Of a stretch of 64,000 nt of DNA, positions 1 through 8,185 are shown in pieces. The notes under the pieces are model-generated. The model worked only from the letters and a program-made list of their open reading frames with translations, was not told where the DNA came from and ran no database searches. Origin of the DNA: Edaphovirga cremea (lineage in GTDB: Bacteria; Pseudomonadota; Gammaproteobacteria; Enterobacterales; Enterobacteriaceae); NCBI RefSeq assembly GCF_003332275.1, contig NZ_QOVA01000007.1, positions 1 through 64,000 of the forward strand, given 5' to 3'. A program made the position numbers and the translations under genes. Each line of letters begins with the position of its first letter. Positions within the stretch are counted from its first letter, which is position 1.

Positions 1-2
1 CG

Positions 3-920
3 CCAGCAGGAACACGAGAATTATTTCATTCTTTGAATGGTGAAGGTAAAGAATACAAAGCCGGTTCAATTCTGCTTTTGGTTGACCCTGATAAGCAGGA
101 CAGTGAACAGATCGCCCACATGCAGGCGGCAAAAGAGCGCATTGATGCAGCATTAACGCCACTTACTCACCAGGAGGCCAACTTCCTGCATCGCAATAAA
201 GATACCATTGATCTCTTCACCTCCCACACCAGCATGTACGGGGGCATGGCTGCTGAAGCTGCTGGAAAATATTTTGAAAGAGTGGAAGGTATTTTATCCA
301 AAATCCAACAAACCTATAAAAATAAGTATATCAGCAGCGGTTCGTTAATCAGCCAACAATTCTTTATTGAACGACGCCAACTGTTCAATGAGCTGGACAG
401 CGTCTTGAACGACTTCACGCGTTACAAAATTGGCCTTAAAGATTACCCCGATATCAAGCGGGCCTTGGGTCTTTCTTCAAGCTCAATCACTCACCGCTGG
501 AACCAGACAGGTGTTGGGGATATTGAAGGTTATGCAACATACATGGAGAATGCAGCCAAGTATGTAAAGCTCATGAAAAAAGCTGGCTACGTAGGTATCG
601 CCCTTGATGGTGTTAACCGTCTGGATATGATTTATGAAGCCTGCACGGTAGGAAGCGACTGTGAGAAAACAACTTACACAGAGATAGGTAGCTTCAGTTT
701 AGGTGTAAGTGGTGGGGTATTTGCAGGAAGGCTTGCCGCTGGTACTACATCTACGGCAGTTTGTACATTTGCACTTGGGCTACTAACTATTGAGGCTGGT
801 GGAGCAGGAATGCTTGCATGCGGCGTAATTTTTACAGGAGCTGCGGGATATGCTGGTGGAGAATTAGGTGGAAAATTTGGAGAAAAATTAGGGGAAAAAG
901 TTTACGAGGTTACTAAATGA
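3..920 (+). CDS. C-terminal part of a large effector/toxin-like protein (5' end outside window)
   Basis: The reading frame is open to the left edge, so the TTG at 33 is probably not the start; 305 residues of a longer protein are visible. The first visible residues (PAGTRELFHSLNGEG, then a stretch ending ILLLVDPDKQ) resemble the linker after a LysM-like or PAAR-type region. A long helical middle follows. The last ~78 residues (from IGSFSLGVSGG on) are rich in Gly and Ala with repeated GxxxG spacings, hydrophobic, and end in an amphipathic tail (GGKFGEKLGEKVYE). Such glycine-zipper ends occur in membrane-acting type VI secretion effectors and colicin-like toxins. The next gene overlaps by ATGA and encodes a small membrane protein, the usual layout of effector and immunity gene. 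Base composition looks more AT-rich than neighbouring core genes. The effector role is inference; no catalytic motif is seen. Confidence 0.6.
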   Translation, partial: PAGTRELFHSLNGEGKEYKAGSILLLVDPDKQDSEQIAHMQAAKERIDAALTPLTHQEANFLHRNKDTIDLFTSHTSMYGGMAAEAAGKYFERVEGILSKIQQTYKNKYISSGSLISQQFFIERRQLFNELDSVLNDFTRYKIGLKDYPDIKRALGLSSSSITHRWNQTGVGDIEGYATYMENAAKYVKLMKKAGYVGIALDGVNRLDMIYEACTVGSDCEKTTYTEIGSFSLGVSGGVFAGRLAAGTTSTAVCTFALGLLTIEAGGAGMLACGVIFTGAAGYAGGELGGKFGEKLGEKVYEVTK

Positions 921-1312
921 AAATAACAGTGCCTGATCTGCTGATATTTGCGATTTCAGGTGTGATGATTATCTCATTCATAGGGCTAGTCACTCTATCT
1001 TCCTTAAACAAAAAACGTTTTCTGGAAGTTTGCCAACTGTACAAATTGCGATTTGGTTCACTACCATTAGCTGCGGAACTATTGAAAGAGGCAGGTATCA
1101 TTGGTTTCACCTCCGGTTATTCCACAAAAATAGATTTCATTATCAATCCTTTGATTTATGGAAAGAAATCCATCCATAGCAAGTATGATGATGTGGAGTT
1201 TATGCGAAACTTACCTGTTAATTTAAGACGCTGGTTTATCGCTGAGTTTCTATGTTCACTGTTTGGATTTGTTGCACTGATAGTTGGAGGGATATGCCTG
1301 CTTCTTGAATAA
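917..1312 (+). CDS. Small two-helix membrane protein, likely immunity protein for the upstream effector
   Basis: 131 residues. Its ATG lies inside the last codons of the upstream gene (ATGA overlap), so the two are translationally coupled. There is a hydrophobic helix near the N-terminus (about residues 5-27, LLIFAISGVMIISFIGLV) and another at the C-terminus (about 107-130, FLCSLFGFVALIVGG), with a basic, soluble central part of ~80 residues. I do not recognise a named family. A small inner-membrane protein directly coupled to a glycine-zipper toxin fits an immunity protein that blocks a pore. A perfect hairpin terminator follows 30 bp after the stop, closing the two-gene unit. The function is inferred from context only. 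Confidence 0.6.
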   Translation: MKITVPDLLIFAISGVMIISFIGLVTLSSLNKKRFLEVCQLYKLRFGSLPLAAELLKEAGIIGFTSGYSTKIDFIINPLIYGKKSIHSKYDDVEFMRNLPVNLRRWFIAEFLCSLFGFVALIVGGICLLLE

Positions 1313-1342
1313 AATAGAGATAACTTCTTCTATCATCAGCTC

Positions 1343-1368
1343 AAAATCGGGCTTCTACGCCCGATTTT
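1343..1368 (+). terminator. Rho-independent terminator of the effector/immunity pair
   Basis: Perfect 10-bp stem AAAATCGGGC / GCCCGATTTT with a 6-nt loop, ending in a short T run. It begins 30 bp after the small membrane protein gene. The A-rich left arm could let it act on the minus strand as well. Confidence 0.8.
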
Positions 1369-1416
1369 CTTGACTTCAAAGAAAACTGCTGAAAGTTTTC
1401 TACTCTACCGTTGGTT

Positions 1417-1530
1417 CTAGTTAGCTTCAACAGCACCCAGCCGTAACCAATCAGCAAGAAAATTATCAACATCCTCTTTGCTGGCTTTCCTGACCCAGGC
1501 GATCTCCATCTTAAACGCCTCTTCACTCAT
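1417..1530 (-). CDS. Possible 37-residue small protein, unknown
   Basis: ATG to TAG reading frame of 37 codons. It starts MSEEAFKMEIAWVRKASKED and continues into an acidic helix ending LRLGAVEAN. The composition looks like real soluble protein (balanced charge, no rare-codon runs). It lies downstream of yciO on the same strand, beyond a hairpin. The ribosome-binding site is weak (GGTATTTGAACG before the ATG). It may be a genuine small gene or the surviving N-terminus of a longer one. I do not recognise a family. Confidence 0.25.
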   Translation of the reverse strand: MSEEAFKMEIAWVRKASKEDVDNFLADWLRLGAVEAN

Positions 1531-1540
1531 CGTTCAAATA

Positions 1541-1567
1541 CCCGACACGGCCTTCACAGGCGTCGGG
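1541..1567 (-). terminator. Hairpin downstream of yciO
   Basis: CCCGAC ... GTCGGG outer stem with GCCT/AGGC inner pairing. On the minus strand it is followed by TATTTG. It lies about 35 nt after the yciO stop and probably ends that transcript, although the T run is short. Confidence 0.5.
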
Positions 1568-1601
1568 GGGGCGTTGTATCAGATTCGCACACCGTCCCGC
1601 G

Positions 1602-2222
1602 TTAGCGGAACGGTGTAGGGTCGCCAGCACCTTCGCGCACCAGCTCGGGCGAGGATTCGGTCAGATCAACGACCGTTGTGGGTTGTTGACCCAGGAAACC
1701 ACCGTGGATGATCAGATCCACCTGCTTGCCCAGATGATCCTTGATCTCTTCCGGATCGGACTCAGCAAAATCATTGCCCGGCAACATCAACGTGGTCGAC
1801 ATCAGCGGCTCATTCAGGACTTCCAGCAGTGCCAGGGCGATCGGGTTTGACGGCACGCGCAGACCAATCGTCTTACGTTTTTCGCTCATCAGGCGACGCG
1901 GAACTTCTTTTGTCGCTTTGAGAATAAACGTGTAGTTACCCGGTGTATTGTTTTTCATCAGCCGGAATGCGGCGTTATCCACATACGCATAGGTGGAAAG
2001 TTCAGACAAATCACGACAGACCAAGGTGAAATTGTGGTTACTGTCCAACTGCCTGATACGGCAGATCCGCTCCATGGCCGCTTTCTCTTCCAGCATGCAG
2101 CCAAGTGCATAACCGGAATCGGTGGGATAGACAATCACTCCGCCTTTACGCAGCACATCCACAGACTGGTTAATCAGTCGCGGTTGCGGATTGTCGGGGT
2201 GTATATAAAAAAACTGGCTCAT
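1602..2222 (-). CDS. yciO: YciO, SUA5/YciO/YrdC-family nucleic-acid-binding protein
   Basis: 206 residues if started at the second Met (MSQFFYIHPDNPQ), which matches the E. coli protein almost end to end; an extra Met codon just upstream is ignored. The SUA5-like domain covers nearly the whole protein, with the nucleotide/RNA-binding signatures KGGVIVYPTDSGYALGC and the KRKTIGLRVPSNP segment. The family is related to TsaC/Sua5, which makes threonylcarbamoyl-AMP for tRNA t6A; YciO itself is only a weak or accessory member. It is cytoplasmic. It follows rnm on the same strand, about 115 bp apart, separated by a structured RNA segment. The identification is firm; the physiological role is less certain. 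Confidence 0.93.
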   Translation of the reverse strand: MSQFFYIHPDNPQPRLINQSVDVLRKGGVIVYPTDSGYALGCMLEEKAAMERICRIRQLDSNHNFTLVCRDLSELSTYAYVDNAAFRLMKNNTPGNYTFILKATKEVPRRLMSEKRKTIGLRVPSNPIALALLEVLNEPLMSTTLMLPGNDFAESDPEEIKDHLGKQVDLIIHGGFLGQQPTTVVDLTESSPELVREGAGDPTPFR

Positions 2223-2268
2223 CACATACCTCTGTCTTCTTTTGTTCTGTCATCTACTGCTGATTAAC

Positions 2269-2326
2269 ACAGAGGCCATCAGCAAGGACACCACCTCATG
2301 GGTGCTTCCTTGGTCACGACCTCTGT
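2269..2326 (-). ncRNA. Structured intergenic RNA between rnm and yciO, with a 9-codon reading frame
   Basis: On the minus strand three nested arms pair in order: ACAGAGG (2320-2326) with CCTCTGT (2269-2275), AAGGA with TCCTT (2307-2311 and 2284-2288), and CACC with GGTG around a short loop. An ATG at 2277-2279 opens a 9-codon frame (MASVLISSR) that ends at 2250, 27 nt before the yciO start. Its second to fourth codons form the 3' arm of the outer stem. It could be an mRNA-processing or stability element or a translational leader. The structure is read directly; the role is unknown. Confidence 0.4.
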
Positions 2327-2336
2327 AACATTCAGG

Positions 2337-3218
2337 TCATTGCGAACGTGCTGGCAATATCCAGTCACGCCATACGGGTTCAACGCCGCCGGGAAGCCAC
2401 AGCTTTCTGCCGAGTTCAATCCATGAGCACGGTTGATGGAAATCCGAGCCCTGCGAACCCAGCAGTTGGTAATCTGCAGCGTATTTTGCCAACTGGCTGC
2501 GCTCATTCGGTGCCTGCTGGCACTGGGCGACTTCCATCGCGTCCCCACCTTGCGCTTTAAACCAGATCATCAATCTTTTTAGCCATTTGGCGGAAAGATC
2601 GTAACGGCCCGGATGCGCCAGCACCGCCTGTCCGCCAGATTGATGAATAACATCAATAGCCTGTTCTATTGTACACCACTGCGCGGGAACGTAACCGGTT
2701 TTGCCTTTTGCCAGAAAGTTTTTAAATACCTGGGCCATATTGTCGGCTACGCCGGCCTGTACCAGAAAACGTGCAAAATGCCCTCGGGTCAACGCGCCAC
2801 CATCGGCCAACCGGCGAGCACCTTCCAGTGCACCTGCGATATGCGCCTTTTCCAAGCGACGGGCGATCTCTTCCGCCCGCTGATGACGGAACTCCGTTTG
2901 TTGCGCCAGCAAGGACGTTAATGCCGGATGGCTTTTATCTACCCGCAACCCGACAATGTGAATCTCGTGATGTTCCCACAGCGTTGAGATCTCCACGCCA
3001 TCAATCAATATCAGGGGTAATTGCTGTAATTCAATGGCACGGGCAGCCGCAGCAAGCCCATCCGTCGTGTCATGATCGGTAATCGCCAGCACACCAACGC
3101 GCATCTCTACCGCACGCAGAACCAACTGTTCGGGAGTGAGGTAACCATCAGAAGCGGTAGTGTGGCTGTGCAGATCGAAGAGCGTAAATGCGGACGGCTG
3201 GGGAGTCTGTTCAGTCAA
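2337..3218 (-). CDS. rnm: RNase AM, PHP-domain 5'-3' exoribonuclease
   Basis: 293 residues, previously called trpH or yciV. The PHP metal-binding motifs are all visible in order: DLHSHTTASDG near residue 15, ITDHDT near 46, GVEIS, HIVGL, LAHPGRYD and GSDFH near the C-terminus. In E. coli this enzyme digests short RNAs 5' to 3' and matures the 5' ends of 5S and other rRNAs. The gene diverges from the trp operon, as in E. coli, so their promoters share 3219-3428. It is followed by yciO. No missing metal ligand is seen. Confidence 0.93.
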   Translation of the reverse strand: MTEQTPQPSAFTLFDLHSHTTASDGYLTPEQLVLRAVEMRVGVLAITDHDTTDGLAAAARAIELQQLPLILIDGVEISTLWEHHEIHIVGLRVDKSHPALTSLLAQQTEFRHQRAEEIARRLEKAHIAGALEGARRLADGGALTRGHFARFLVQAGVADNMAQVFKNFLAKGKTGYVPAQWCTIEQAIDVIHQSGGQAVLAHPGRYDLSAKWLKRLMIWFKAQGGDAMEVAQCQQAPNERSQLAKYAADYQLLGSQGSDFHQPCSWIELGRKLWLPGGVEPVWRDWILPARSQ

Positions 3219-3368
3219 AATCGAATTCCGGAAAAAGCATTAATCCTTATCATAACCGTTAAGCACAGCAGACGTTAAATAATCTGTCTATGCCCATCCG
3301 ACTTCGCCCACCTGCAACGTGAGTAACTCAGGTTAAAACGCTATTTTTTTCTGAATAAACAAAAGGAG

Positions 3369-3400
3369 TTGACATATCTCCTTCGAACTAGTTAACTAGT
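3369..3400 (+). promoter_or_regulatory. trp promoter and TrpR operator
   Basis: TTGACA (3369-3374), a 17-bp spacer and TTAACT (3392-3397) form the sigma-70 promoter. The perfect palindrome ACTAGTTAACTAGT (3387-3400) overlaps the -10 element and matches the core TrpR operator of E. coli. Tryptophan-loaded TrpR would block RNA polymerase here. Confidence 0.95.
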
Positions 3401-3428
3401 ACACAAGTTCACGACAACAGAGTGCCTG

Positions 3429-3494
3429 ATGATGAAATACAACCTGACTTCTCTTTTAAGCTGGTGGCGTAACTTCCCTTCGCGGGCGGTGTAA
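3429..3494 (+). CDS. trpL: trp operon leader peptide
   Basis: 21 residues from the first of two adjacent ATG codons (the second is at 3432). The peptide reads MMKYNLTSLLSWWRNFPSRA plus V. The tandem Trp codons TGGTGG are the sensor. Ribosome stalling there when charged tRNA-Trp is scarce lets the following RNA form the antiterminator. The leader is longer than the 14-residue E. coli one, with Trp codons at positions 12-13. Confidence 0.93.
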   Translation: MMKYNLTSLLSWWRNFPSRAV

Positions 3495-3531
3495 TCGCGC
3501 ATACCTGTCATCAGACATTGCAGATACCCGA

Positions 3532-3557
3532 AGCCCGCACGCAACGCGGGCTTTTTT
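3532..3557 (+). terminator. trp attenuator terminator
   Basis: AGCCCGC (3532-3538) pairs with GCGGGCT (3546-3552) and runs into six Ts. It lies 37 nt after trpL and 27 nt before trpE, so it is the attenuator hairpin. Tryptophan levels, read through the TGGTGG codons of trpL, decide whether it forms. Confidence 0.93.
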
Positions 3558-3583
3558 GTGGATAAAATTTAGTGGAACTTCCA

Positions 3584-5146
3584 ATGCAAACATCACGACC
3601 AAATCTCGAACTACTGACAGCGGAAGCCTGTTATCGCGATGATCCTACAGCGATTTTTAGTCAGCTTTGTGGCGCACGCCCTGCCACGCTGTTATTGGAA
3701 TCTGCCGATGTCACCAGCAAGCAGAATTTGCAAAGCCTGCTGGTTATCGACAGCGCATTACGTATCACTGCGTTGGGCCGTCAGGTCTCTGTTCAGGCAC
3801 TTACCAGTAATGGCGCCTCCCTGCTGCCATTACTCGACGACGCATTGCCCGCAGAAGTGACCATCGACGTGCGTCCAAACGGACGTGAGCTCACCTTCCC
3901 GGTTATCAACGCCATGCAGGATGAAGATGCCCGCCTGCGTTCATTGTCCGTTTTTGATTCCTTGCGCCAGCTTCTGACGCTGGTCAATACCCCGGAGAAT
4001 GAGCGCGAAGCCATGCTGCTTGGTGGCCTGTTTGCCTATGATCTCGTAGCTGGATTTGAAGAGTTACCTGAATTACGCCAAGATCAACGTTGCCCGGACT
4101 TCTGCTTCTATCTTGCAGAAACCTTGTTGGTTATCGATCACCAGCATCGTTCGGCAAAACTGCAAGCGAGTATCTTTACGCCGTCGGCCACTGAAAAATC
4201 TCGTTTGCAGCAGCGCCTTGAGCAACTGCAACATCAGTTGATGCTGGCTCCGCGTCCGATCCCGCATCAGACCGTGACCGACATGGCACTGAGTTGTAAC
4301 CAGAGCGATGAAGAGTACGGCGCGGTCGTCAGCCAGTTGCAGCAGGCAATCCGTGCAGGGGAAATTTTCCAGGTCGTCCCTTCACGTCGCTTCTCCCTGC
4401 CTTGCCCATCAGCGTTGGCGGCCTACCACACGTTGAAAGATAACAATCCCAGCCCTTACATGTTCTTCATGCAGGATAATGAATTCACGCTTTTTGGTGC
4501 CTCGCCGGAAAGTGCCCTGAAATACGATGCCAGTAACCGCCAGATCGAAATCTATCCGATAGCCGGTACCCGCCCTCGTGGCCGCTATCCTGATGGTTCG
4601 CTGGATCGCGATCTCGACAGCCGCATCGAGCTGGAAATGCGTACCGATCATAAAGAGCTGGCTGAACATCTGATGCTGGTCGATTTGGCGCGCAATGATC
4701 TGGCGCGAATCTGCGAGCCTGGCAGCCGCTATGTCGCTGACCTGACCAAAGTCGATCGCTACTCCTTTGTGATGCATCTGGTGTCACGCGTCGTCGGCAG
4801 CCTGCGCGCCGATCTCGATGTGCTGCATGCGTATCAGGCCTGCATGAATATGGGTACGCTCAGCGGCGCGCCAAAAGTTCGCGCCATGCAGTTGATTGCC
4901 GCCTCTGAAAAAAGCCGTCGTGGCAGCTACGGTGGCGCGGTGGGATATTTCACTGCCCGTGGCGATCTGGATACCTGCATTGTGATCCGTTCGGCGTATG
5001 TGGAGGACGGTATCGCCACCGTTCAGGCTGGCGCGGGCGTCGTCCTTGATTCAATCCCACAGGCTGAAGCCGACGAAACCCGTAATAAAGCGCGCGCCGT
5101 GTTACGTGCCATTGCCACTGCCCACAACGCCACGGAGGTGTTCTGA
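3584..5146 (+). CDS. trpE: Anthranilate synthase component I
   Basis: 520 residues from ATG at 3584 ([11 protein letters not shown]), the start that matches the E. coli protein; a GTG four codons upstream is not needed. The N-terminal domain carries the tryptophan feedback-site motif LLESAD near residue 38. The C-terminal chorismate-binding domain shows [32 protein letters not shown] and GAPKVRAM. With TrpG it makes anthranilate from chorismate and glutamine, the first step of tryptophan synthesis. Its TGA overlaps the trpG ATG (TGATG), giving translational coupling for equal subunit amounts. It is controlled by the TrpR operator and attenuator upstream. Confidence 0.97.
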   Translation: MQTSRPNLELLTAEACYRDDPTAIFSQLCGARPATLLLESADVTSKQNLQSLLVIDSALRITALGRQVSVQALTSNGASLLPLLDDALPAEVTIDVRPNGRELTFPVINAMQDEDARLRSLSVFDSLRQLLTLVNTPENEREAMLLGGLFAYDLVAGFEELPELRQDQRCPDFCFYLAETLLVIDHQHRSAKLQASIFTPSATEKSRLQQRLEQLQHQLMLAPRPIPHQTVTDMALSCNQSDEEYGAVVSQLQQAIRAGEIFQVVPSRRFSLPCPSALAAYHTLKDNNPSPYMFFMQDNEFTLFGASPESALKYDASNRQIEIYPIAGTRPRGRYPDGSLDRDLDSRIELEMRTDHKELAEHLMLVDLARNDLARICEPGSRYVADLTKVDRYSFVMHLVSRVVGSLRADLDVLHAYQACMNMGTLSGAPKVRAMQLIAASEKSRRGSYGGAVGYFTARGDLDTCIVIRSAYVEDGIATVQAGAGVVLDSIPQAEADETRNKARAVLRAIATAHNATEVF

Positions 5147-5724
5147 TGGCCGATATCCTATTGCTCGACAACGTTGATTCCTTTACCTACAACCTGGTCG
5201 ATCAACTGCGCGCCAACGGCCAGCGGGTAGTGATTTATCGCAACCTGATCCCGGCAGACACCATCATTGACAAATTACAGCAGATGGAACAGCCGGTGCT
5301 GGTGCTCTCCCCAGGTCCTGGCACGCCAGCCCAGGCCGGATGTATGCCCGAGTTGTTGCAACGCCTGCGTGGACAATTACCCATTATCGGCATCTGTCTG
5401 GGGCATCAGGCCATTGTGGAAGCTTACGGGGGCCACGTCGGTCAGGCCGGTGAAATTCTGCATGGCAAAGCCTCCGCCATTACCCATGACGGCCAGGGCA
5501 TGTTCAGCGGGATGATGAATCCGCTGCCCGTTGCGCGTTACCACTCACTGGTCGGCAGCAATATTCCCGCGGATCTGACCGTCAATGCCCGTTTCGGCGA
5601 GATGGTGATGGCAGTCCGTCATGATGACGATCGCGTTTGCGGTTTTCAGTTCCATCCCGAATCCATTTTAACCACTCAGGGTGCCCGTCTGCTTGAACAG
5701 ACACTGGCCTGGGCGTTGGCGTAA
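5146..5724 (+). CDS. trpG: Anthranilate synthase component II (glutamine amidotransferase), separate from TrpD
   Basis: 192 residues, a class I glutamine amidotransferase domain. Visible are the oxyanion region SPGPGTP near residue 55, the nucleophile elbow GICLGHQA with Cys near 84, and the FQFHPES His/Glu pair near the end. It supplies ammonia to TrpE. In E. coli this domain is fused to TrpD; here it ends with TAA and trpD starts 15 bp later, the unfused arrangement known from Serratia, Yersinia and Pectobacterium. Confidence 0.96.
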   Translation: MADILLLDNVDSFTYNLVDQLRANGQRVVIYRNLIPADTIIDKLQQMEQPVLVLSPGPGTPAQAGCMPELLQRLRGQLPIIGICLGHQAIVEAYGGHVGQAGEILHGKASAITHDGQGMFSGMMNPLPVARYHSLVGSNIPADLTVNARFGEMVMAVRHDDDRVCGFQFHPESILTTQGARLLEQTLAWALA

Positions 5725-5739
5725 TTTAAGGAGCTGACC

Positions 5740-6738
5740 ATGCAAGCGATTCTTGAAAAACTCTACCGTGCTGAGCCAATGAGCCAGCAGGAAAGCCAGC
5801 AACTGTTCACCTCCATTGTGCGCGGCGAACTGGAGCCATCACAACTGGCGGCCGCGCTGATCAGTATGAAAGTACGCGGTGAGAGCCCGGCTGAAATTGC
5901 CGGAGCCGCTGAGGCACTGTTGGCCGATGCCCAACCCTTCCCGCGCCCCGATTATGCGTTTGCCGACATTGTGGGTACCGGTGGCGATGGCTCCAACAGC
6001 ATCAATATTTCCACCGCCAGCGCGTTTGTGGCAGCCAGTTGCGGGGCGAAAATCGCCAAGCACGGCAATCGCAGCGTATCCAGCCGGTCGGGGTCATCCG
6101 ATTTGTTGGCCGCTTTCGGTATTCGTCTGGATATGGCTGCCGAAGACTCACGCAAAGCACTGGACGAACTCGGCGTCTGTTTCTTGTTCGCACCGCAATA
6201 TCACACCGGATTTCGCCATGCGATGCCGGTTCGTCAGCAACTGAAGACCCGCACGGTTTTCAACGTACTCGGCCCGCTGATTAATCCGGCTCGTCCACCG
6301 CTGGCGTTGATTGGCGTGTACAGTGCGGAACTGGTTTTGCCGATTGCCAAAACACTCCGCGCGCTGGGTTACCAACGTGCCGCTGTCGTTCACGGGGGTG
6401 GCATGGATGAGGTCGCCATTCACGCACCTACCCAGGTAGCCGAACTGAATAATGGCGACATTGAAAGCTATCAGCTCACGCCGCAAGACTTCGGTCTGGA
6501 CAGTTTTCCCGTGGAGTCATTGTTGGGCGGCGCACCGGAAGAAAACCGTGACATTCTGGCACGCTTGTTACAAGGTAAAGGCGAAAAAGCGCACGCGACG
6601 GCAGTGGCTGCCAACGTGGCACTTTTGCTCAAGCTTTTCGGCCAGGAAAACTTACGACACAACGCGCAGCAGGCGTTGGAAATGATTCATAGCGGTCAGG
6701 CTTACCAGCGCGTAGGCGCATTGGCAGCAAGAGGATAA
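5740..6738 (+). CDS. trpD: Anthranilate phosphoribosyltransferase
   Basis: 332 residues, start ATG with GGAG 8 nt upstream. An N-terminal helical domain is followed by the catalytic domain with the PRPP-binding loop [17 protein letters not shown] near residue 78, [15 protein letters not shown], and the [12 protein letters not shown] segment. It transfers phosphoribose from PRPP to anthranilate. Its stop codon is followed within 3 bp by the trpC start, so the two are translated in tandem. Confidence 0.96.
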   Translation: MQAILEKLYRAEPMSQQESQQLFTSIVRGELEPSQLAAALISMKVRGESPAEIAGAAEALLADAQPFPRPDYAFADIVGTGGDGSNSINISTASAFVAASCGAKIAKHGNRSVSSRSGSSDLLAAFGIRLDMAAEDSRKALDELGVCFLFAPQYHTGFRHAMPVRQQLKTRTVFNVLGPLINPARPPLALIGVYSAELVLPIAKTLRALGYQRAAVVHGGGMDEVAIHAPTQVAELNNGDIESYQLTPQDFGLDSFPVESLLGGAPEENRDILARLLQGKGEKAHATAVAANVALLLKLFGQENLRHNAQQALEMIHSGQAYQRVGALAARG

Positions 6739-6741
6739 GTG

Positions 6742-8106
6742 ATGCAGCAGGAAACCGTGCTCCACAAAATTGTTCGCGATAAAGCAGTGTGGATCGCCGC
6801 AAGAAAAGAACAACAACCATTGGCCAGCTTTCAGAATGAGATTACCCAGAGTGAGCGCAGCTTTTATCACGCGCTCAAGGGCGCCAGAACCGCGTTTATC
6901 CTGGAATGCAAAAAAGCGTCGCCGTCCAAGGGATTGATTCGTGAAGATTTCGATCCGTCGGCTATTGCTTCGGTCTATAAAGAGTATGCCTCGGCCATTT
7001 CAGTGCTGACGGATGAAAAGTATTTTCAGGGAAGTTTCGATTTTCTACCGTTGGTCAGCGCTGCCGTCACCCAGCCGGTTTTATGCAAAGATTTTATTAT
7101 CGACCCCTATCAAATCCATCTGGCGCGTCATTATCAGGCCGACGCCATTTTGCTGATGCTCTCCGTGCTCGATGACGATCAATACCGTCAACTGGCCGCC
7201 GTCGCTCACAGCCTGAATATGGGCGTTCTGACTGAAGTGATCAGCGAAGATGAGCTGGCACGGGCGGTCAATCTGGGTGCCAAAGTCGTGGGCATCAATA
7301 ACCGTGACCTGCGCGATCTCTCTATTGACCTCGATCGCACCCGACGTTTGGCTCCACAGTTGCCACATGGCGTGACGGTGATCAGCGAGTCTGGTATCAA
7401 TCGTTATGCACAAATCCGCGAGTTGAGCCATTTCGCCAATGGATTCCTGATTGGCAGTGCGCTGATGTCGGAAGAGGATTTGCAGGCAGCGGTTCGCCGG
7501 GTGATCCTGGGTGAAAACAAAATCTGCGGTCTGACCCGGCCTGAAGATGCCAAAGCGGCACATACCGCTGGCGCACTGTTTGGCGGCTTGATTTTTGCCC
7601 CCCGGTCGCCGCGCTGCGTTGATCTGCAGCAGGTTCGCAGGGTTCAGCAGGCCGCACCGTTGAAATATGTTGGTGTATTCAGCGACCAGGCGATCAACGA
7701 GGTCAGCCATGTCGCCACTGAATTGGCGTTGACCGCCATTCAGTTACACGGGGCAGAAGATCAGAATTACATCAATCAGTTGCGTCAGGCGTTGCCTGCA
7801 CATTGCCAAATCTGGAAAGCGCTGAGCGTCAAAAACAGTCTCCCTCCCCGCGATCTTCAGCATGTCGATCGCTACGTGTTGGATAACGGCACCGGGGGCA
7901 GCGGGCAGCAGTTCGATTGGTCCGTCCTTGCCGGTCAATCGCTGGAAAACGTGCTGCTGGCGGGCGGTCTGAGTGCAGATAACTGCGTGGACGCCGCGCA
8001 ACTCGGTTGCGCCGGGCTGGACTTCAATTCAGGCGTAGAAAGCGCGCCGGGCATCAAAGATGCCAACAAGATCACGGCAGTGTTTCAGACACTGCGCGCT
8101 TACTGA
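6742..8106 (+). CDS. trpC: Bifunctional indole-3-glycerol phosphate synthase / phosphoribosylanthranilate isomerase
   Basis: 454 residues with the fused TrpC-TrpF layout usual in enterobacteria. ATG at 6742 is preferred over GTG at 6739 because AGAGGA lies 6 nt before it and the E. coli protein also begins MMQ. The N-terminal half carries the synthase signatures ECKKASPSKG, LCKDFIIDPYQI and VGINNRDL. The C-terminal half (from about residue 257, ICGLTRPEDA) is the isomerase, with LDNGTGGSGQ and FNSGVE. It catalyses two successive steps of tryptophan synthesis. Confidence 0.96.
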   Translation: MQQETVLHKIVRDKAVWIAARKEQQPLASFQNEITQSERSFYHALKGARTAFILECKKASPSKGLIREDFDPSAIASVYKEYASAISVLTDEKYFQGSFDFLPLVSAAVTQPVLCKDFIIDPYQIHLARHYQADAILLMLSVLDDDQYRQLAAVAHSLNMGVLTEVISEDELARAVNLGAKVVGINNRDLRDLSIDLDRTRRLAPQLPHGVTVISESGINRYAQIRELSHFANGFLIGSALMSEEDLQAAVRRVILGENKICGLTRPEDAKAAHTAGALFGGLIFAPRSPRCVDLQQVRRVQQAAPLKYVGVFSDQAINEVSHVATELALTAIQLHGAEDQNYINQLRQALPAHCQIWKALSVKNSLPPRDLQHVDRYVLDNGTGGSGQQFDWSVLAGQSLENVLLAGGLSADNCVDAAQLGCAGLDFNSGVESAPGIKDANKITAVFQTLRAY

Positions 8107-8185
8107 TATCCCGCGGAGAAGTCAGTATCTCATGGATAGGTAAGCAGGCCAGATAATCAGAATCAACCGACAGGATAAGAGACCC
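8107..8185 (+). other. trpC-trpB intergenic spacer of 79 bp
   Basis: E. coli has only about a dozen bases here. The spacer begins with a 6-bp inverted repeat, TACTGA (8101-8106, including the trpC stop) with TCAGTA (8122-8127), and ends with AGGATAAG before the trpB ATG. No promoter is obvious; it may be an internal processing or promoter site. Confidence 0.4.

Noticed and set aside
1341-1526. 61-codon minus-strand frame with a hydrophobic centre
   Set aside because: Runs through the terminator hairpin of the immunity gene; the alternative 37-codon frame at 1417-1530 looks more protein-like.
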